This document shows positions 8,176-16,321 of a DNA stretch of 64,000 bases, one piece after another. The translations under genes were made by a program, and so were the position numbers. Each line of letters starts with the position of its first letter. Within the stretch, counting starts at the first letter, position 1. The stretch is from Larkinella soli (lineage in GTDB: Bacteria > Bacteroidota > Bacteroidia > Cytophagales > Spirosomataceae). The DNA is taken from positions 1 to 64,000 of the forward strand of contig NZ_QTJY01000005.1 in assembly GCF_003703975.1 (NCBI RefSeq), read 5' to 3'. Below the pieces are notes generated by a model. That model did no database searches, was not told the origin of the DNA, and worked only from the letters and a program-made list of their open reading frames with translations.

Positions 8176-9396
8176 ATGTTTATGCACAATGCCTACAGAA
8201 AGACAGGGCTCCTGTTAGCCCTGCTCCCCGCCCTTTTTACGGCCTGTCAGAACGCCGACTCGCCGGAAACCTCTCCCAAAGCCAACGACGTCGTGCGGTA
8301 TTCGGGCAGTGATCCCGGCGCCCGGGTTCAGGCCGAGCGTCAGAAGTACCTCGTCGTGCTGAAGCCGGATGCGGAAATGACGCAGCTGCTGCCCGACGGA
8401 GACACCGACTACGAGGGCCGCGGGAACAAGATGCGGAACCTGATCAAAAAACTCCTGAAACAGGAAGTGTCGGATCGTGCGGAGGAAGTATACACCAAAG
8501 CGGTCAAAGGGTTCTCCATCGTACTGACGGCCCAGGAAGCCGCTTCGCTCGCCCAGTCGCCGGCCGTGGCTTCCGTCGAAGCCGATCAGGCGGTGGTGCT
8601 CAAAGTTCCTTCCGGTGACGTCACGGCCCAGGCCGGTCAGGAAACACCCTGGGGCATTACGCGCGTCGGCGGGCCGGTGACCTACACCGGAACGGGCGTC
8701 GCCTGGATCATCGACACGGGCGTCGACCTGGATCACCCTGACCTGAAGGTGAACGCCAACCTCGGCAAAAACTTTATCAATACCCGCAAAACCGCCGACG
8801 ACGACAACGGCCATGGTTCGCACGTGGCCGGCACGATTGCCGCCCTGAACAATTCCGTCGGGGTGGTGGGCGTGGCCGCCGGGGCCACCGTCGTGCCGGT
8901 GAAGGTGCTGAGCGCCAACGGCAGCGGATCGATTTCGGGTGTTGTGGCCGGGGTGGATTACGTCGCCACCAAAGGCAAATCCGGCGACGTCGCCAACATG
9001 AGTCTGGGCGGTGGGGTTTCGACCACGCTGGACAACGCGGTGAAGAATGCTGCGGCCAAAGGCATCAAATTCGCACTGGCGGCCGGCAACGAATCGCAGA
9101 ACGCCAACAACTCGTCGCCGGGCCGGGTCAACGGCACCAACATCTACACGATTTCGGCCTTCGACATCAAAGGCGTCTTTGCCTATTTCTCGAACTACGG
9201 CAACCCGCCGGTCGATTTTGCGGCTCCGGGAGTCGGCATCAAATCGACCTGGAAGGGTGGTGGATACAACACCATCAGCGGCACGTCGATGGCGACCCCG
9301 CACGTGGCCGGGGTTCTGCTGCTGGGCAGCCCGCGCAGCAACGGCACCGTCACCGGCGACCCGGACGGCAACCCCGACCCGATCGTTTCCCGCTGA
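8176..9396 (+). CDS. S8 (subtilisin/proteinase K-like) serine protease, lipoprotein
   Basis: Exported serine endopeptidase of 406 aa. A lipobox (FTAC, Cys24) suggests it is tethered to the envelope. Residues about 55-145 form an I9-type inhibitor propeptide (YLVVLKPDAE ... VASVEADQAV). The catalytic domain shows the complete triad: Asp180 in IIDTGVDLDHPD, His213 in NGHGSHVAGT and Ser371 in SGTSMATPHVAG. The order and spacing match proteinase K/aqualysin-type enzymes. The protein stops shortly after the catalytic serine helix with no added C-terminal domain. It is transcribed alone and followed by a terminator. Confidence 0.93.
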   Translation: MFMHNAYRKTGLLLALLPALFTACQNADSPETSPKANDVVRYSGSDPGARVQAERQKYLVVLKPDAEMTQLLPDGDTDYEGRGNKMRNLIKKLLKQEVSDRAEEVYTKAVKGFSIVLTAQEAASLAQSPAVASVEADQAVVLKVPSGDVTAQAGQETPWGITRVGGPVTYTGTGVAWIIDTGVDLDHPDLKVNANLGKNFINTRKTADDDNGHGSHVAGTIAALNNSVGVVGVAAGATVVPVKVLSANGSGSISGVVAGVDYVATKGKSGDVANMSLGGGVSTTLDNAVKNAAAKGIKFALAAGNESQNANNSSPGRVNGTNIYTISAFDIKGVFAYFSNYGNPPVDFAAPGVGIKSTWKGGGYNTISGTSMATPHVAGVLLLGSPRSNGTVTGDPDGNPDPIVSR

Positions 9397-9415
9397 TTGA
9401 ACTGAAGAGAAGAAA

Positions 9416-9449
9416 AGCCCCGGCAGATTTCATTTGTCGGGGCTTTTTT
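9416..9449 (+). terminator. Intrinsic terminator of the S8 protease gene
   Basis: Stem AGCCCCGGCA with TGTCGGGGCT (one G-T pair), loop of about 8 nt, then a T-run of six. Confidence 0.85.
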
Positions 9450-9495
9450 GTAGGTTACCGGTATCCATCACCAATTCTCATTCGTCACTCTTATC

Positions 9496-10896
9496 ATGTT
9501 GAAGGCACTGCGTAACCTGTTTCTCGTTTCGCTCCTTTCCCTGAACGGCCTGGCCCAGACCCCCTCCCGGATTCCGGTCATCCGCGCGACCAATCCCCTG
9601 GTTGCCCTCCGCTTCGACACCACGCTGTACAAAGACCGCTGGCAGATTTCTCCCCAGGTTCGGCCCGACGTCTATGAGGTGGACATAGTCGGGAAGGAAA
9701 CCTCGCTCGCCTTCATTACGGACCGGGATTCGATCTCCTTCCGGGTAAAACCGGGCGACGTCTACAACTTCGTGATCCTGCTCAACGATCGGGACAGCGC
9801 CTATACGCAGGTGGTGGGCCGCGCCGTCATCCCGCCGGTCCGGTTTTCGGACGCCTATAAGAAGGCCAGCGACGGCAGGACGTTCACCGAAATACCGGAA
9901 GTATACGAACTGGCAAACATTGTTTTCGCCCTGACGCCGACCTACCGGAACGATCCCAACGCGGTTTCCCGCGAGTCTCCGTATTACGGTCAGGTCATCG
10001 ATTCCTTTTCCCCATATGCCGGGGAGCCGGCCGTCGGAACGATGGACAGCCTGCTCCAGGCCGGCCGGTATTTCCATGTGAAGATGGACGCTTATGCATT
10101 TAATTTCGACAGAAAGGGCCGCATTGTCCGCAGCGAGGTCTACGACCGGGTTTCCTGGGGACGGGAGAATACGCTGCTCCCTTATGTCGGTCTGCTGGAG
10201 GAATTTGCCCGAAAAACCGGGTTCCGGAAGTTCTACGCCGACCACCGGAGCTTTTACGACGGACAGATCCGGTTTTACCGCGATTCGGCCAACGTGAAGG
10301 AGATGGTCAGCTGGCTGGACAAAAATTTTCCGGGAACGCATTACAATGCACTGAAGGTCATCTGGTCGCCCCTGGTAGGCTACAACCAGTCGGCCAACTG
10401 GTTCAGCGACAACAATTTCAAGGAGATGCAGGCCCACGTTAACTTCCCATACCGCACGGTAGCCAATCAGTCGGACGTGTCGGTCGTCAGCAATGCGGTG
10501 AAGCGCGGGAACATCGTTTTCACGGAGATCAACCACGCCTACATCGGGCCGGAAGCGGATAAAAGCCGGTATACGAAAGATCTTCAGACCGCCTTTCAGA
10601 ACCTGCCCCACTGGGCGGAGGGCATTGCGCTGAAATCCTACGGCAACCCCCTGTCCTGCTTCAACGAATACATGAACTGGGGGCTGGTTTCACTCCGGTA
10701 TATCGACTATGCGCCCCCGACCGACCTCGACAACCTGCTGGCCGAAAACGACCGACGAATGACCAAATATCGTGGTTTTAAGCGGTTTACGGAATTCGAC
10801 CGGTTTCTGGTCGACCTGTACCGCAACCGCAAACCCGGTACCACCGTGGCCGACCTGTATCCGCAGATCGTGGCCTGGTTCGTGCAGAACAAATAA
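9496..10896 (+). CDS. Secreted protein, DUF4932-like
   Basis: The 466-aa product has a cleavable signal peptide (LFLVSLLSLNGLAQ). An N-terminal beta-rich part of about 100 residues precedes a large helical domain (EVYELANIVFALT, YVGLLEEFARKTGF, FTEINHAYIG). The layout resembles the Bacteroidota DUF4932 proteins, whose activity is unknown to me. The conserved His/Glu pairs (ADHRSFY, EINHAY) could bind metal, but this is a guess. It stands alone and shares a bidirectional terminator with lgt. Confidence 0.6.
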   Translation: MLKALRNLFLVSLLSLNGLAQTPSRIPVIRATNPLVALRFDTTLYKDRWQISPQVRPDVYEVDIVGKETSLAFITDRDSISFRVKPGDVYNFVILLNDRDSAYTQVVGRAVIPPVRFSDAYKKASDGRTFTEIPEVYELANIVFALTPTYRNDPNAVSRESPYYGQVIDSFSPYAGEPAVGTMDSLLQAGRYFHVKMDAYAFNFDRKGRIVRSEVYDRVSWGRENTLLPYVGLLEEFARKTGFRKFYADHRSFYDGQIRFYRDSANVKEMVSWLDKNFPGTHYNALKVIWSPLVGYNQSANWFSDNNFKEMQAHVNFPYRTVANQSDVSVVSNAVKRGNIVFTEINHAYIGPEADKSRYTKDLQTAFQNLPHWAEGIALKSYGNPLSCFNEYMNWGLVSLRYIDYAPPTDLDNLLAENDRRMTKYRGFKRFTEFDRFLVDLYRNRKPGTTVADLYPQIVAWFVQNK

Positions 10897-10917
10897 GCCG
10901 TCGACTACCCGGAAAAC

Positions 10918-10955
10918 AAAAAGCCCCCGCAGCGTAAAGATGCGGGGGCTTTTTG
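10918..10955. terminator. Bidirectional terminator between the DUF4932-like gene and lgt
   Basis: Perfect stem AAAAAGCCCCCGCA with TGCGGGGGCTTTTT around a 9-nt loop. A-run and T-run on the two sides let it act for both convergent genes. Confidence 0.9.
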
Positions 10956-10969
10956 CTGATTCAGCTGGC

Positions 10970-11788
10970 TCAGGCCGCCGTTTGCTTCTGGTTTCTGAAA
11001 CTGACGACCAGGAAATAAATCCCGAGCAGCACCGCCGGAATGCTCAGAATCTGACCCATATTGAGGGTGAGTTTGTTTTCAAATTCGACCTGGTTCTCTT
11101 TCAAAAACTCATAGAAAAACCGCAGGGAGAAGACCCAGATCAGGAAGACGCCGAGCAGACTGCCGCGCGGGGTTCGCTCCCGGTAGCGGTTCCAGAACCA
11201 GAACAGGAAAAAGAAAAGCACCAGGCAGGAGATGGCCTCGTAGAGTTGCGCGGGGTGGCGGGGAATCTGTAGGTATTCGGTATTGTTTACAAACACGAAG
11301 CCCCACGGCAGGTCGGTCGGCCGGCCGACGATTTCGGAGTTCATCAGGTTGCCCAGACGGATGAAACAGCCGGCCAGGGCGACGGTGATGACGATGCGGT
11401 CGGTGACCCAGAGGAACGTCTGGTGGGTAGCCCGGCTGGCTTTCCGGCGCGAATATAGCCAGAGGCCGGCCAGAATACCGATGGCGGCTCCGTGGCTGGC
11501 CAGCCCCCGGTAGGGCGGCAGAATGACTTCCAGCGGGTTGCGGAGCAGCACTTCAGGTTCGTAGAAGAGAAAATGGCCGACGCGGGCGCCCACCACCGTG
11601 GCAATGACCATGTACAGGGTCAGGGCGTCGATGTCGCTCAGGGGCTTGCCTTCCCGTTTGAAGACATGGATCATAATCTGCTGTCCGATCAGAAATCCCA
11701 GTGCGAACAGAAGGCCATACCAGCGAACGGAGAAGGTACCGATACTGAATAACTCGGGGTTAATGTCCCAGATGATGTACGAAAGCAT
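10970..11788 (-). CDS. lgt: Prolipoprotein diacylglyceryl transferase
   Basis: Inner-membrane enzyme that transfers diacylglycerol from phosphatidylglycerol to the lipobox cysteine of prolipoproteins, the first step in maturing the many lipoproteins seen in this window. The 272-aa product shows the multi-span topology, the histidine block LASHGAAIGI and the signature RLGNLMNSEIVG with the conserved arginine and asparagine. A reading from 12088 would overlap yidD on the other strand. The chosen ATG (MLSYIIWDINPELF) gives the typical N-terminus. Confidence 0.95.
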   Translation of the reverse strand: MLSYIIWDINPELFSIGTFSVRWYGLLFALGFLIGQQIMIHVFKREGKPLSDIDALTLYMVIATVVGARVGHFLFYEPEVLLRNPLEVILPPYRGLASHGAAIGILAGLWLYSRRKASRATHQTFLWVTDRIVITVALAGCFIRLGNLMNSEIVGRPTDLPWGFVFVNNTEYLQIPRHPAQLYEAISCLVLFFFLFWFWNRYRERTPRGSLLGVFLIWVFSLRFFYEFLKENQVEFENKLTLNMGQILSIPAVLLGIYFLVVSFRNQKQTAA

Positions 11789-11875
11789 TCGAGTCTGTGA
11801 AGTGTTTACGGATGGACCCGCACCGGCGGGCCTGGGTTCAAACGGGTTCACGCGGTGGTTTTCCGCTCCTGCGGG

Positions 11876-11883
11876 CAAAGATA
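11876..11883 (-). promoter_or_regulatory. TAnnTTTG -7 box for lgt
   Basis: TATCTTTG on the minus strand, a perfect -7 match about 90 nt upstream of lgt, in the divergent gap with yidD. Confidence 0.45.
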
Positions 11884-11914
11884 GAAAAGATTTAATGAAC
11901 GAATCGGTATCCTC

Positions 11915-12124
11915 ATGAAAACCATAATCATCGGGTTGGTGCGGCTGTATCAGGGCGCTATTTCGCCCTACCTGCCCAACGCCTGCCGGTACACGCCTAC
12001 CTGCTCGCAATACATGATCGAAGCGGTCCGGAAGCACGGGGCCGTAAAAGGCGGCCGGCTGGGCCTGAAACGCATCTCCCGCTGCCATCCGTGGGGCGGC
12101 AGCGGATATGACCCGGTTCCGTGA
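11915..12124 (+). CDS. yidD: Membrane protein insertion efficiency factor YidD
   Basis: Small 69-aa membrane-associated protein that helps YidC/Sec insert inner-membrane proteins. The whole family pattern is present: [11 protein letters not shown], the cysteine block [10 protein letters not shown] and the C-terminal [14 protein letters not shown]. Here it is divergent from lgt and not next to rnpA/yidC, an arrangement often seen outside Proteobacteria. Its stop codon runs directly into a GAGTT-type repeat tract. Confidence 0.95.
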   Translation: MKTIIIGLVRLYQGAISPYLPNACRYTPTCSQYMIEAVRKHGAVKGGRLGLKRISRCHPWGGSGYDPVP

Positions 12125-12171
12125 GGGTTGAGGAGTTTGAGAGGTGAGGGATCGAGGAGTTGAAGAGTTGG
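12124..12171. repeat. GAGTT-family repeat, copy 2 (one arm)
   Basis: Purine-rich tract with iterated gaggagttt/gaggagttg units immediately after the yidD stop. It resembles one arm of the palindromes at 5160 and 12645. No matching inverted arm was seen here. Confidence 0.5.
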
Positions 12172-12265
12172 GCTGACAAATTGTCGGGTCGACGGGTTTG
12201 CCTGATTCTTGCAGGGCGGCTTTTTATACTGTACTACTGTCAACTCAATACCGAATACTATCAGA

Positions 12266-12643
12266 ATGGAAATAACGGCAGATAACCGATTGAAACGATT
12301 GCTCGTGGTAGGCGATCGGGTGCTGATCAAACCAAAAAGTCCGAACGACCGCACCAACAGCGGGCTGTACCTGCCGGCGACCGTGCAGGAAAAGGAGCAG
12401 GTGCAAAGCGGGTACATCATCAAGGTCGGGCCGGGCTACCCGATTCCGGCGCCCGTCGAGGACGAACCCTGGAAGGAAACCGAAGAAAAAGTAAAATACA
12501 TGCCCCTCCAGGCTCAGGAGGGCGATCTGGCCATCTACCTGCAGCGCAACGCCATCGAACTGGAATACGAAGGCGAAAAATACCTTATCGTCCCACAGTC
12601 GGCCATCCTCCTGCTGGAACGTTCCGAAAACCTATTTGAGTAA
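12266..12643 (+). CDS. GroES-like (Cpn10 family) co-chaperonin protein
   Basis: The 125-aa product carries the Cpn10 fold pattern: VVGDRVLIKPKSPNDRTNSGLYLP at the start (split beta-strand and mobile loop region), SGYIIKVGPG in the middle and YLIVPQSAILLL at the end. It is longer than classical GroES (about 95 aa) because of an insert at about residues 62-85 (PIPAPVEDEPWKETEEKVKY). No groEL is adjacent. It is therefore probably an accessory Cpn10 paralogue rather than the housekeeping GroES. An upstream in-frame start at 12209 is less likely. Confidence 0.8.
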   Translation: MEITADNRLKRLLVVGDRVLIKPKSPNDRTNSGLYLPATVQEKEQVQSGYIIKVGPGYPIPAPVEDEPWKETEEKVKYMPLQAQEGDLAIYLQRNAIELEYEGEKYLIVPQSAILLLERSENLFE

Positions 12644-12644
12644 C

Positions 12645-12785
12645 AGAGAGTTTAGGGGTTTGAGAGTGGAGGAGTTTAGGAGTTGGGGGTTTATGGTTAA
12701 GGAGTTAAAGGGATGGCAACTTCCCCAACTCCCAGACTCCCAAACACCCTAACTCCCGACCCCCTCCACTCCCAAACTTTTCAAA
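12645..12785. repeat. GAGTT-family palindromic repeat, copy 3
   Basis: About 140 bp between two rightward genes. The left part iterates gtttgagagtggaggagttt-like units and the right part their complement (ccccaactcccagactccc-like), so the tract can fold into a long imperfect hairpin. It lacks open reading and contains no promoter I could identify. Confidence 0.7.
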
Positions 12786-12789
12786 CACT

Positions 12790-13236
12790 ATGCGCATCGG
12801 GTGGTTAATGGGTATACTGCTTAGTATTACTCTAATCGGAACTATGGAAAGTGTAGCTAATCTGAACAAGTCGCTCAAGGCGATTCTGGAAGAAAAACGT
12901 AACCACCGGCGCGTACTGGTTCTGTACGGTCGTCACCTCAGCCAGCATTTTATCATCGAACAGCAGGAAGCCCTGCACCCGAAAAACATCGTGCAGGAAC
13001 TGGCCGAACGGGAGATGGACGTGATCGTACTGGTAGATTATACCCTGGAAGAACCCGACCGGCGGTATCTGGTCGAGGGACCGTTCAAACTGAATCTGGC
13101 GGAGGATTTTCAGGGCTGGCTGATCGGCAAGGACGGCGGCATCAAACATACCTTCAAAAAACCCCTCGATCCGCAGGAACTGTTCAAAATCGTGGACAGT
13201 ATGCCGATGCGGCAGGAAGAAATGAAGAAGCAGTAG
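12790..13236 (+). CDS. DUF4174 family protein
   Basis: The 148-aa product has a short N-terminal hydrophobic segment (WLMGILLSITLIGT) that could be a signal or anchor. One domain follows with the DUF4174 landmarks RRVLVLYG at about residue 40, WLIGKDGGIKHTF near 110 and a C-terminal IVDSMPMRQEEM. The fold is related to thioredoxin-like peroxiredoxin scaffolds, but the redox cysteines are absent and no enzyme activity is established. It stands alone behind a GAGTT repeat. The family call rests on the C-terminal motif. Confidence 0.75.
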   Translation: MRIGWLMGILLSITLIGTMESVANLNKSLKAILEEKRNHRRVLVLYGRHLSQHFIIEQQEALHPKNIVQELAEREMDVIVLVDYTLEEPDRRYLVEGPFKLNLAEDFQGWLIGKDGGIKHTFKKPLDPQELFKIVDSMPMRQEEMKKQ

Positions 13237-13328
13237 GCTTTTTCCCGGCTACCGCCCGCCGGGTTTTTCAGAAAAACGCTTGCCGAGGTGAGAAAAATAT
13301 GGATATTTAGGCCAAAGTCCCATCTCAC

Positions 13329-13577
13329 ATGACGCTGGAGGATTTTCTGACACTCCCACACGACCACCAACAGGAACAACTCTGGTTTCGCGGCTCCGTC
13401 CTGGCCAACCGCTATGAAGAGACGCATATCTACCTGCTGTATGCGCTGGATATGTTTTACGTCGAACTGAAGTACGACACGCTCGGAAACCGCCTTCTGA
13501 GAGTTTCCGCCTTCACTTCCACCGAGCCGCTGACCCCCTATCTGCCCCTGTTGCCGGACGACATTTTAAATTGTTGA
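13329..13577 (+). CDS. Small hypothetical protein
   Basis: 82-aa soluble protein with no recognised family. It has a helical start (LEDFLTLPHDHQQEQLW) and then two or three beta-strands (HIYLLYALDMFYVELKYD, RLLRVSAF). No signal peptide or membrane segment is visible. Its last residues (ILNC) and the stop codon are provided by a palindromic intergenic repeat, so the original C-terminus may have been altered. It sits 92 bp after the DUF4174 gene on the same strand. Confidence 0.6.
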   Translation: MTLEDFLTLPHDHQQEQLWFRGSVLANRYEETHIYLLYALDMFYVELKYDTLGNRLLRVSAFTSTEPLTPYLPLLPDDILNC

Positions 13578-13672
13578 ATTGTTGAATGATAGAATGATTG
13601 AATGGGCGCTGCCTATTCTGCACTGCGAAGCCCATTCTATCATTCAACAATTCCATCATTCAATCATTTAAA
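13569..13672. repeat. ATTGTTGAATG palindromic repeat, copy 1
   Basis: A perfect 20-bp inverted repeat (13577-13596 and 13633-13652) flanks a 36-nt centre containing GCGCTGCC, ATTCTG and GCGAAGC. More gaatgattg/caatcatt sequence extends outside. The element holds the stop codons of both convergent neighbours. The same arms and centre, in inverse orientation, occur at 51955-52048. Confidence 0.85.
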
Positions 13673-14238
13673 AATTCCCTCAGGTCCGGCGCGGCCTGAC
13701 GGCCGTTGGAGACGGTGTTGGCCGTGACGACCAGCACACGGATGGCTTCGAAGGGTTCGACGCCGGCGACGAAGGTAGCCGTCCGGCGAATGAAGACCGC
13801 CGAGGCCGTCTGGCCCCCTCCCGCGACGACAAACTGAACGTACTGGTTGCCGCGCTGAGTTTCGCCGGGAACTCCGAACCAGTAGGTTTGCTCCTGGCCG
13901 TTTTCATCCTGGAACGACTGCTTCACATACACATAAAACAGGCTTTTTTCGACAATTTCGCGCGTAATGGAAGCGGGCATTTTCAGCACCATGTCTTTCG
14001 TGCCGTCGTGGCCCTGGGCGGGGAAGTTGATCTGCTGAACGTTTGAACTGCCGTCCTGTCCTTTATCCCCCTTGTCGCCCTTGTCCCCTTTCGCCCCCGG
14101 CGTTCCGGGCGTCCCTGGCGCTCCCGGTGTACCGGGGTCCCCTTTCGGGCCTTCCGGTCCCTCCGGCCCGCGGCAGGAACCAATGATCACTAAACCGGCC
14201 ATCAATGCGGTCGTCAGTAGTCGCAAACGTCTTTTCAT
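13660..14238 (-). CDS. Lipoprotein with a collagen-like Gly-X-Y stretch
   Basis: The 192-aa product has a lipoprotein signal peptide (lipobox IGSC, Cys at about 22). About 13 consecutive Gly-X-Y triplets follow directly (PEG, PKG, DPG, TPG, APG, AKG, three DKG), then a globular domain at about residues 70-190 rich in beta-strands. Such proteins can form trimeric stalks at the cell surface. Function and partner are unknown. The last residues (EFLND) and the stop codon lie in the palindromic repeat. An upstream start at 14325 would lose the signal peptide. Confidence 0.85.
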   Translation of the reverse strand: MKRRLRLLTTALMAGLVIIGSCRGPEGPEGPKGDPGTPGAPGTPGTPGAKGDKGDKGDKGQDGSSNVQQINFPAQGHDGTKDMVLKMPASITREIVEKSLFYVYVKQSFQDENGQEQTYWFGVPGETQRGNQYVQFVVAGGGQTASAVFIRRTATFVAGVEPFEAIRVLVVTANTVSNGRQAAPDLREFLND

Positions 14239-14357
14239 GCAGGATTTCAATTGTGTTTTCAATGAAAATGGCCTGAATTTATAAAAATAATGCCACCGCC
14301 CGGAGGCAGTGGCATCGAAAGGCATGCGTTTATCGGGTTAGTAAGCCCCACGGGGAG

Positions 14358-14762
14358 TTAAACCATCATCATGCGGTGCATGACGGTCGCCCCCCGGTTG
14401 ATCATGGCATAGTGTTGGTCAGCCAGTTGTTTGAGATCGCTCGGAACGGACGGGTCCTTCAGCAGTGACTGGTAAAAACCGATCAGCGGCTTCATGGCCC
14501 GGTAACAGGCACTGGCTACCAACACGTCGTCCCGTTGCAGATAAAGAGCCGCCAGCCATTCCATCGTCGCTTTCAGTTGCTGCCGCGACGCCGTAATCGT
14601 TGAAGGCACCAGATCATTGGCGAGCTGGCGGTAGAAAGCCGCCTGCCCCCGGAGCAGTCGCGCAAATGCCGGATCAACGGTGAAGGCGGCCCATTGGTCG
14701 CACCGTTCGCTGAGCTGGCGGTATTGGCTCTGCAGATAGGATATGGTTTGTTGACGTGTCAT
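14358..14762 (-). CDS. Small helical protein, unknown function
   Basis: 134-aa soluble, all-helical protein. Its pattern of four long amphipathic helices (about residues 3-27, 31-55, 60-95 and 100-130) suggests a four-helix bundle like those of small stress proteins of the DUF2383/ferritin-like group. The Glu and His metal ligands of ferritins are not obvious. There is no signal peptide. It lies alone between the collagen-like lipoprotein and a gene-poor stretch. I infer a cytoplasmic structural or stress role only from shape. Confidence 0.6.
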   Translation of the reverse strand: MTRQQTISYLQSQYRQLSERCDQWAAFTVDPAFARLLRGQAAFYRQLANDLVPSTITASRQQLKATMEWLAALYLQRDDVLVASACYRAMKPLIGFYQSLLKDPSVPSDLKQLADQHYAMINRGATVMHRMMMV

Positions 14763-15039
14763 AGAGGTGGTAGAATTATATTAATGAAAGAAAAGTTTTA
14801 CATGCATTTCACAAACCGGTTCCGCCCTAAAAAGTTTAAAGCGGTTATCAAAAGCGATTATCGGTTATTTCCCGACCAGAGCCGGGATCCGGAAAGCAAA
14901 TCCGGCACCCTGAAATCATTTCAGAGTGCAAATCCTTGTCGGCCAAGGAGGTTTAATTCGTAACGGTCAGAGGTAGGAATCGGCGAGTAAACAGAACTTG
15001 AATATACTCTACAAAACCCGGACAGGAAAGCTGAACTTA

Positions 15040-16209
15040 TTATACGGACTCATTCTCTGAGAGAACGAGATATTCCGTCAGCAGGGCGCGGGTGTGGGCT
15101 TCGCAGGTCCAGGTCATCCGCACGGCCCGCGACGGAGCCAGCCGGTACAGCAGCCGGTTCTCGTAGGCCGTCAGCATCCCGGCGATGAAGAACGAATAAT
15201 CACGGAGGTCGTCCCCGGAAAAGGCCGCCAGGTCGATGAGAGCCGGTTTTTCGCCCAGCCGCAGGAGCGAACTGGACACGACAAGGCGGTCCATCTTCGG
15301 CAGATCCGTCCGCTGTAGCAGCGCAAAACCATCCTCGATCAGCCGGCTGCCCAGCCCCGCCAGCGGTCCCGGATGGAAAGCCGCCAGCAGCCGGGCCACA
15401 TGGTACAGGATCAGGGCCGTGCGGGGGTAGGAATGTGAGCAGCGAAACGGCTCCCGGCGATACCGACCGGTTTCGATCACCGACCGGATGAAAGTCAGGC
15501 TGTCCAGATCGTGATCGTTTAGCGGCAGGTCGTAGCGGTAAATGCAGTACAGCAGGTTGCTCAGCACGCAGGCGTCGAACTCCACATACATCGCCTTCCC
15601 GAACCAGGTCGAATAGGCCCGCAACGAACGGTAGTCTGCATACGTATTCCGAACCTGCCGGGTGGCAAGGTTGGCGTGGCCGGCCAGCTTCTCCTTGAGC
15701 CACAGCAATTCTTCTCGTGAAGGGCTGGTTGTCAGGTAGATCATGGCCGTATCGTCGGCATCGTCGGGCAGCCGGAAATGGTCCAGGCGGTGCAGCAGGC
15801 GGCCGTTCGGAAAGTGGCCGGAGGGCCGGCCGTTGCGGGGTGTCCGGTAGAAATTATAAGTTTTCAGGCCGTCCTTGTTCCGGAAGTCGGGGTAGGTCCG
15901 TACGGCTCGGGCGGTCATGGCCTCCACCTTCTTCCGGTCCGGTTCCGGGAGCCGGAACAGGAGGCTCCGGAGCGTAAAGACCGTGATGGCGGTGAAGAAC
16001 ACGTTGGCGTCGGGCCGCCGGTAGCCCAGCCAGAGCGGATTGGCGCGGTAAGAGGGGAACAATCCCGCCGGAAAATACCGGTCCCCGCCGGACTGAAGTC
16101 CGGCGATGCGGTCGATTTGTTCGCTGATCAGATGGTAGTTATCCGGCATACCGGCCCAAAAATACGACGGTTCCCGAAAACCGCGCAGCCTGCTTCGAAC
16201 TTCCGCCAT
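15040..16209 (-). CDS. Alpha-toroid-like protein with a DADD motif, possible class II terpene-cyclase relative
   Basis: 389-aa soluble protein with no signal peptide, mostly helical. The striking feature is LPDDADDTAMIYLT with D150-A-D-D153. The DxDD motif followed by TA is the proton-donor motif of class II terpene cyclases such as squalene-hopene cyclase. The protein is shorter than those cyclases (about 600-700 aa) and shows no clear QW repeats, so it could be a single alpha/alpha-toroid domain with another activity. No prenyltransferase or isoprenoid gene is adjacent. It is divergent from the YgiB-like operon. Confidence 0.55.
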   Translation of the reverse strand: MAEVRSRLRGFREPSYFWAGMPDNYHLISEQIDRIAGLQSGGDRYFPAGLFPSYRANPLWLGYRRPDANVFFTAITVFTLRSLLFRLPEPDRKKVEAMTARAVRTYPDFRNKDGLKTYNFYRTPRNGRPSGHFPNGRLLHRLDHFRLPDDADDTAMIYLTTSPSREELLWLKEKLAGHANLATRQVRNTYADYRSLRAYSTWFGKAMYVEFDACVLSNLLYCIYRYDLPLNDHDLDSLTFIRSVIETGRYRREPFRCSHSYPRTALILYHVARLLAAFHPGPLAGLGSRLIEDGFALLQRTDLPKMDRLVVSSSLLRLGEKPALIDLAAFSGDDLRDYSFFIAGMLTAYENRLLYRLAPSRAVRMTWTCEAHTRALLTEYLVLSENESV

Positions 16210-16321
16210 TCAGCCCGCCCGGCGGTCCCCACGGCCCCGCCCGGTTCCACTCATCCGGTAAATTCTTGCAACCTGAACGCGGTCATTGTAGTTTCAGGTT
16301 TATGTACGGCCCTGAACGAAG

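Noticed and set aside
14885-14956. tRNA-like sequence (GTGCAAATCC followed by TCGGCCA)
   Set aside because: The T-loop-like and 3'-end-like words are present, but the acceptor, anticodon and T stems do not pair. At most a decayed remnant.
14784-14963. A 59-codon basic open frame in the gap before the DADD-motif gene
   Set aside because: No ribosome-binding site, promoter or family pattern; composition could be random.
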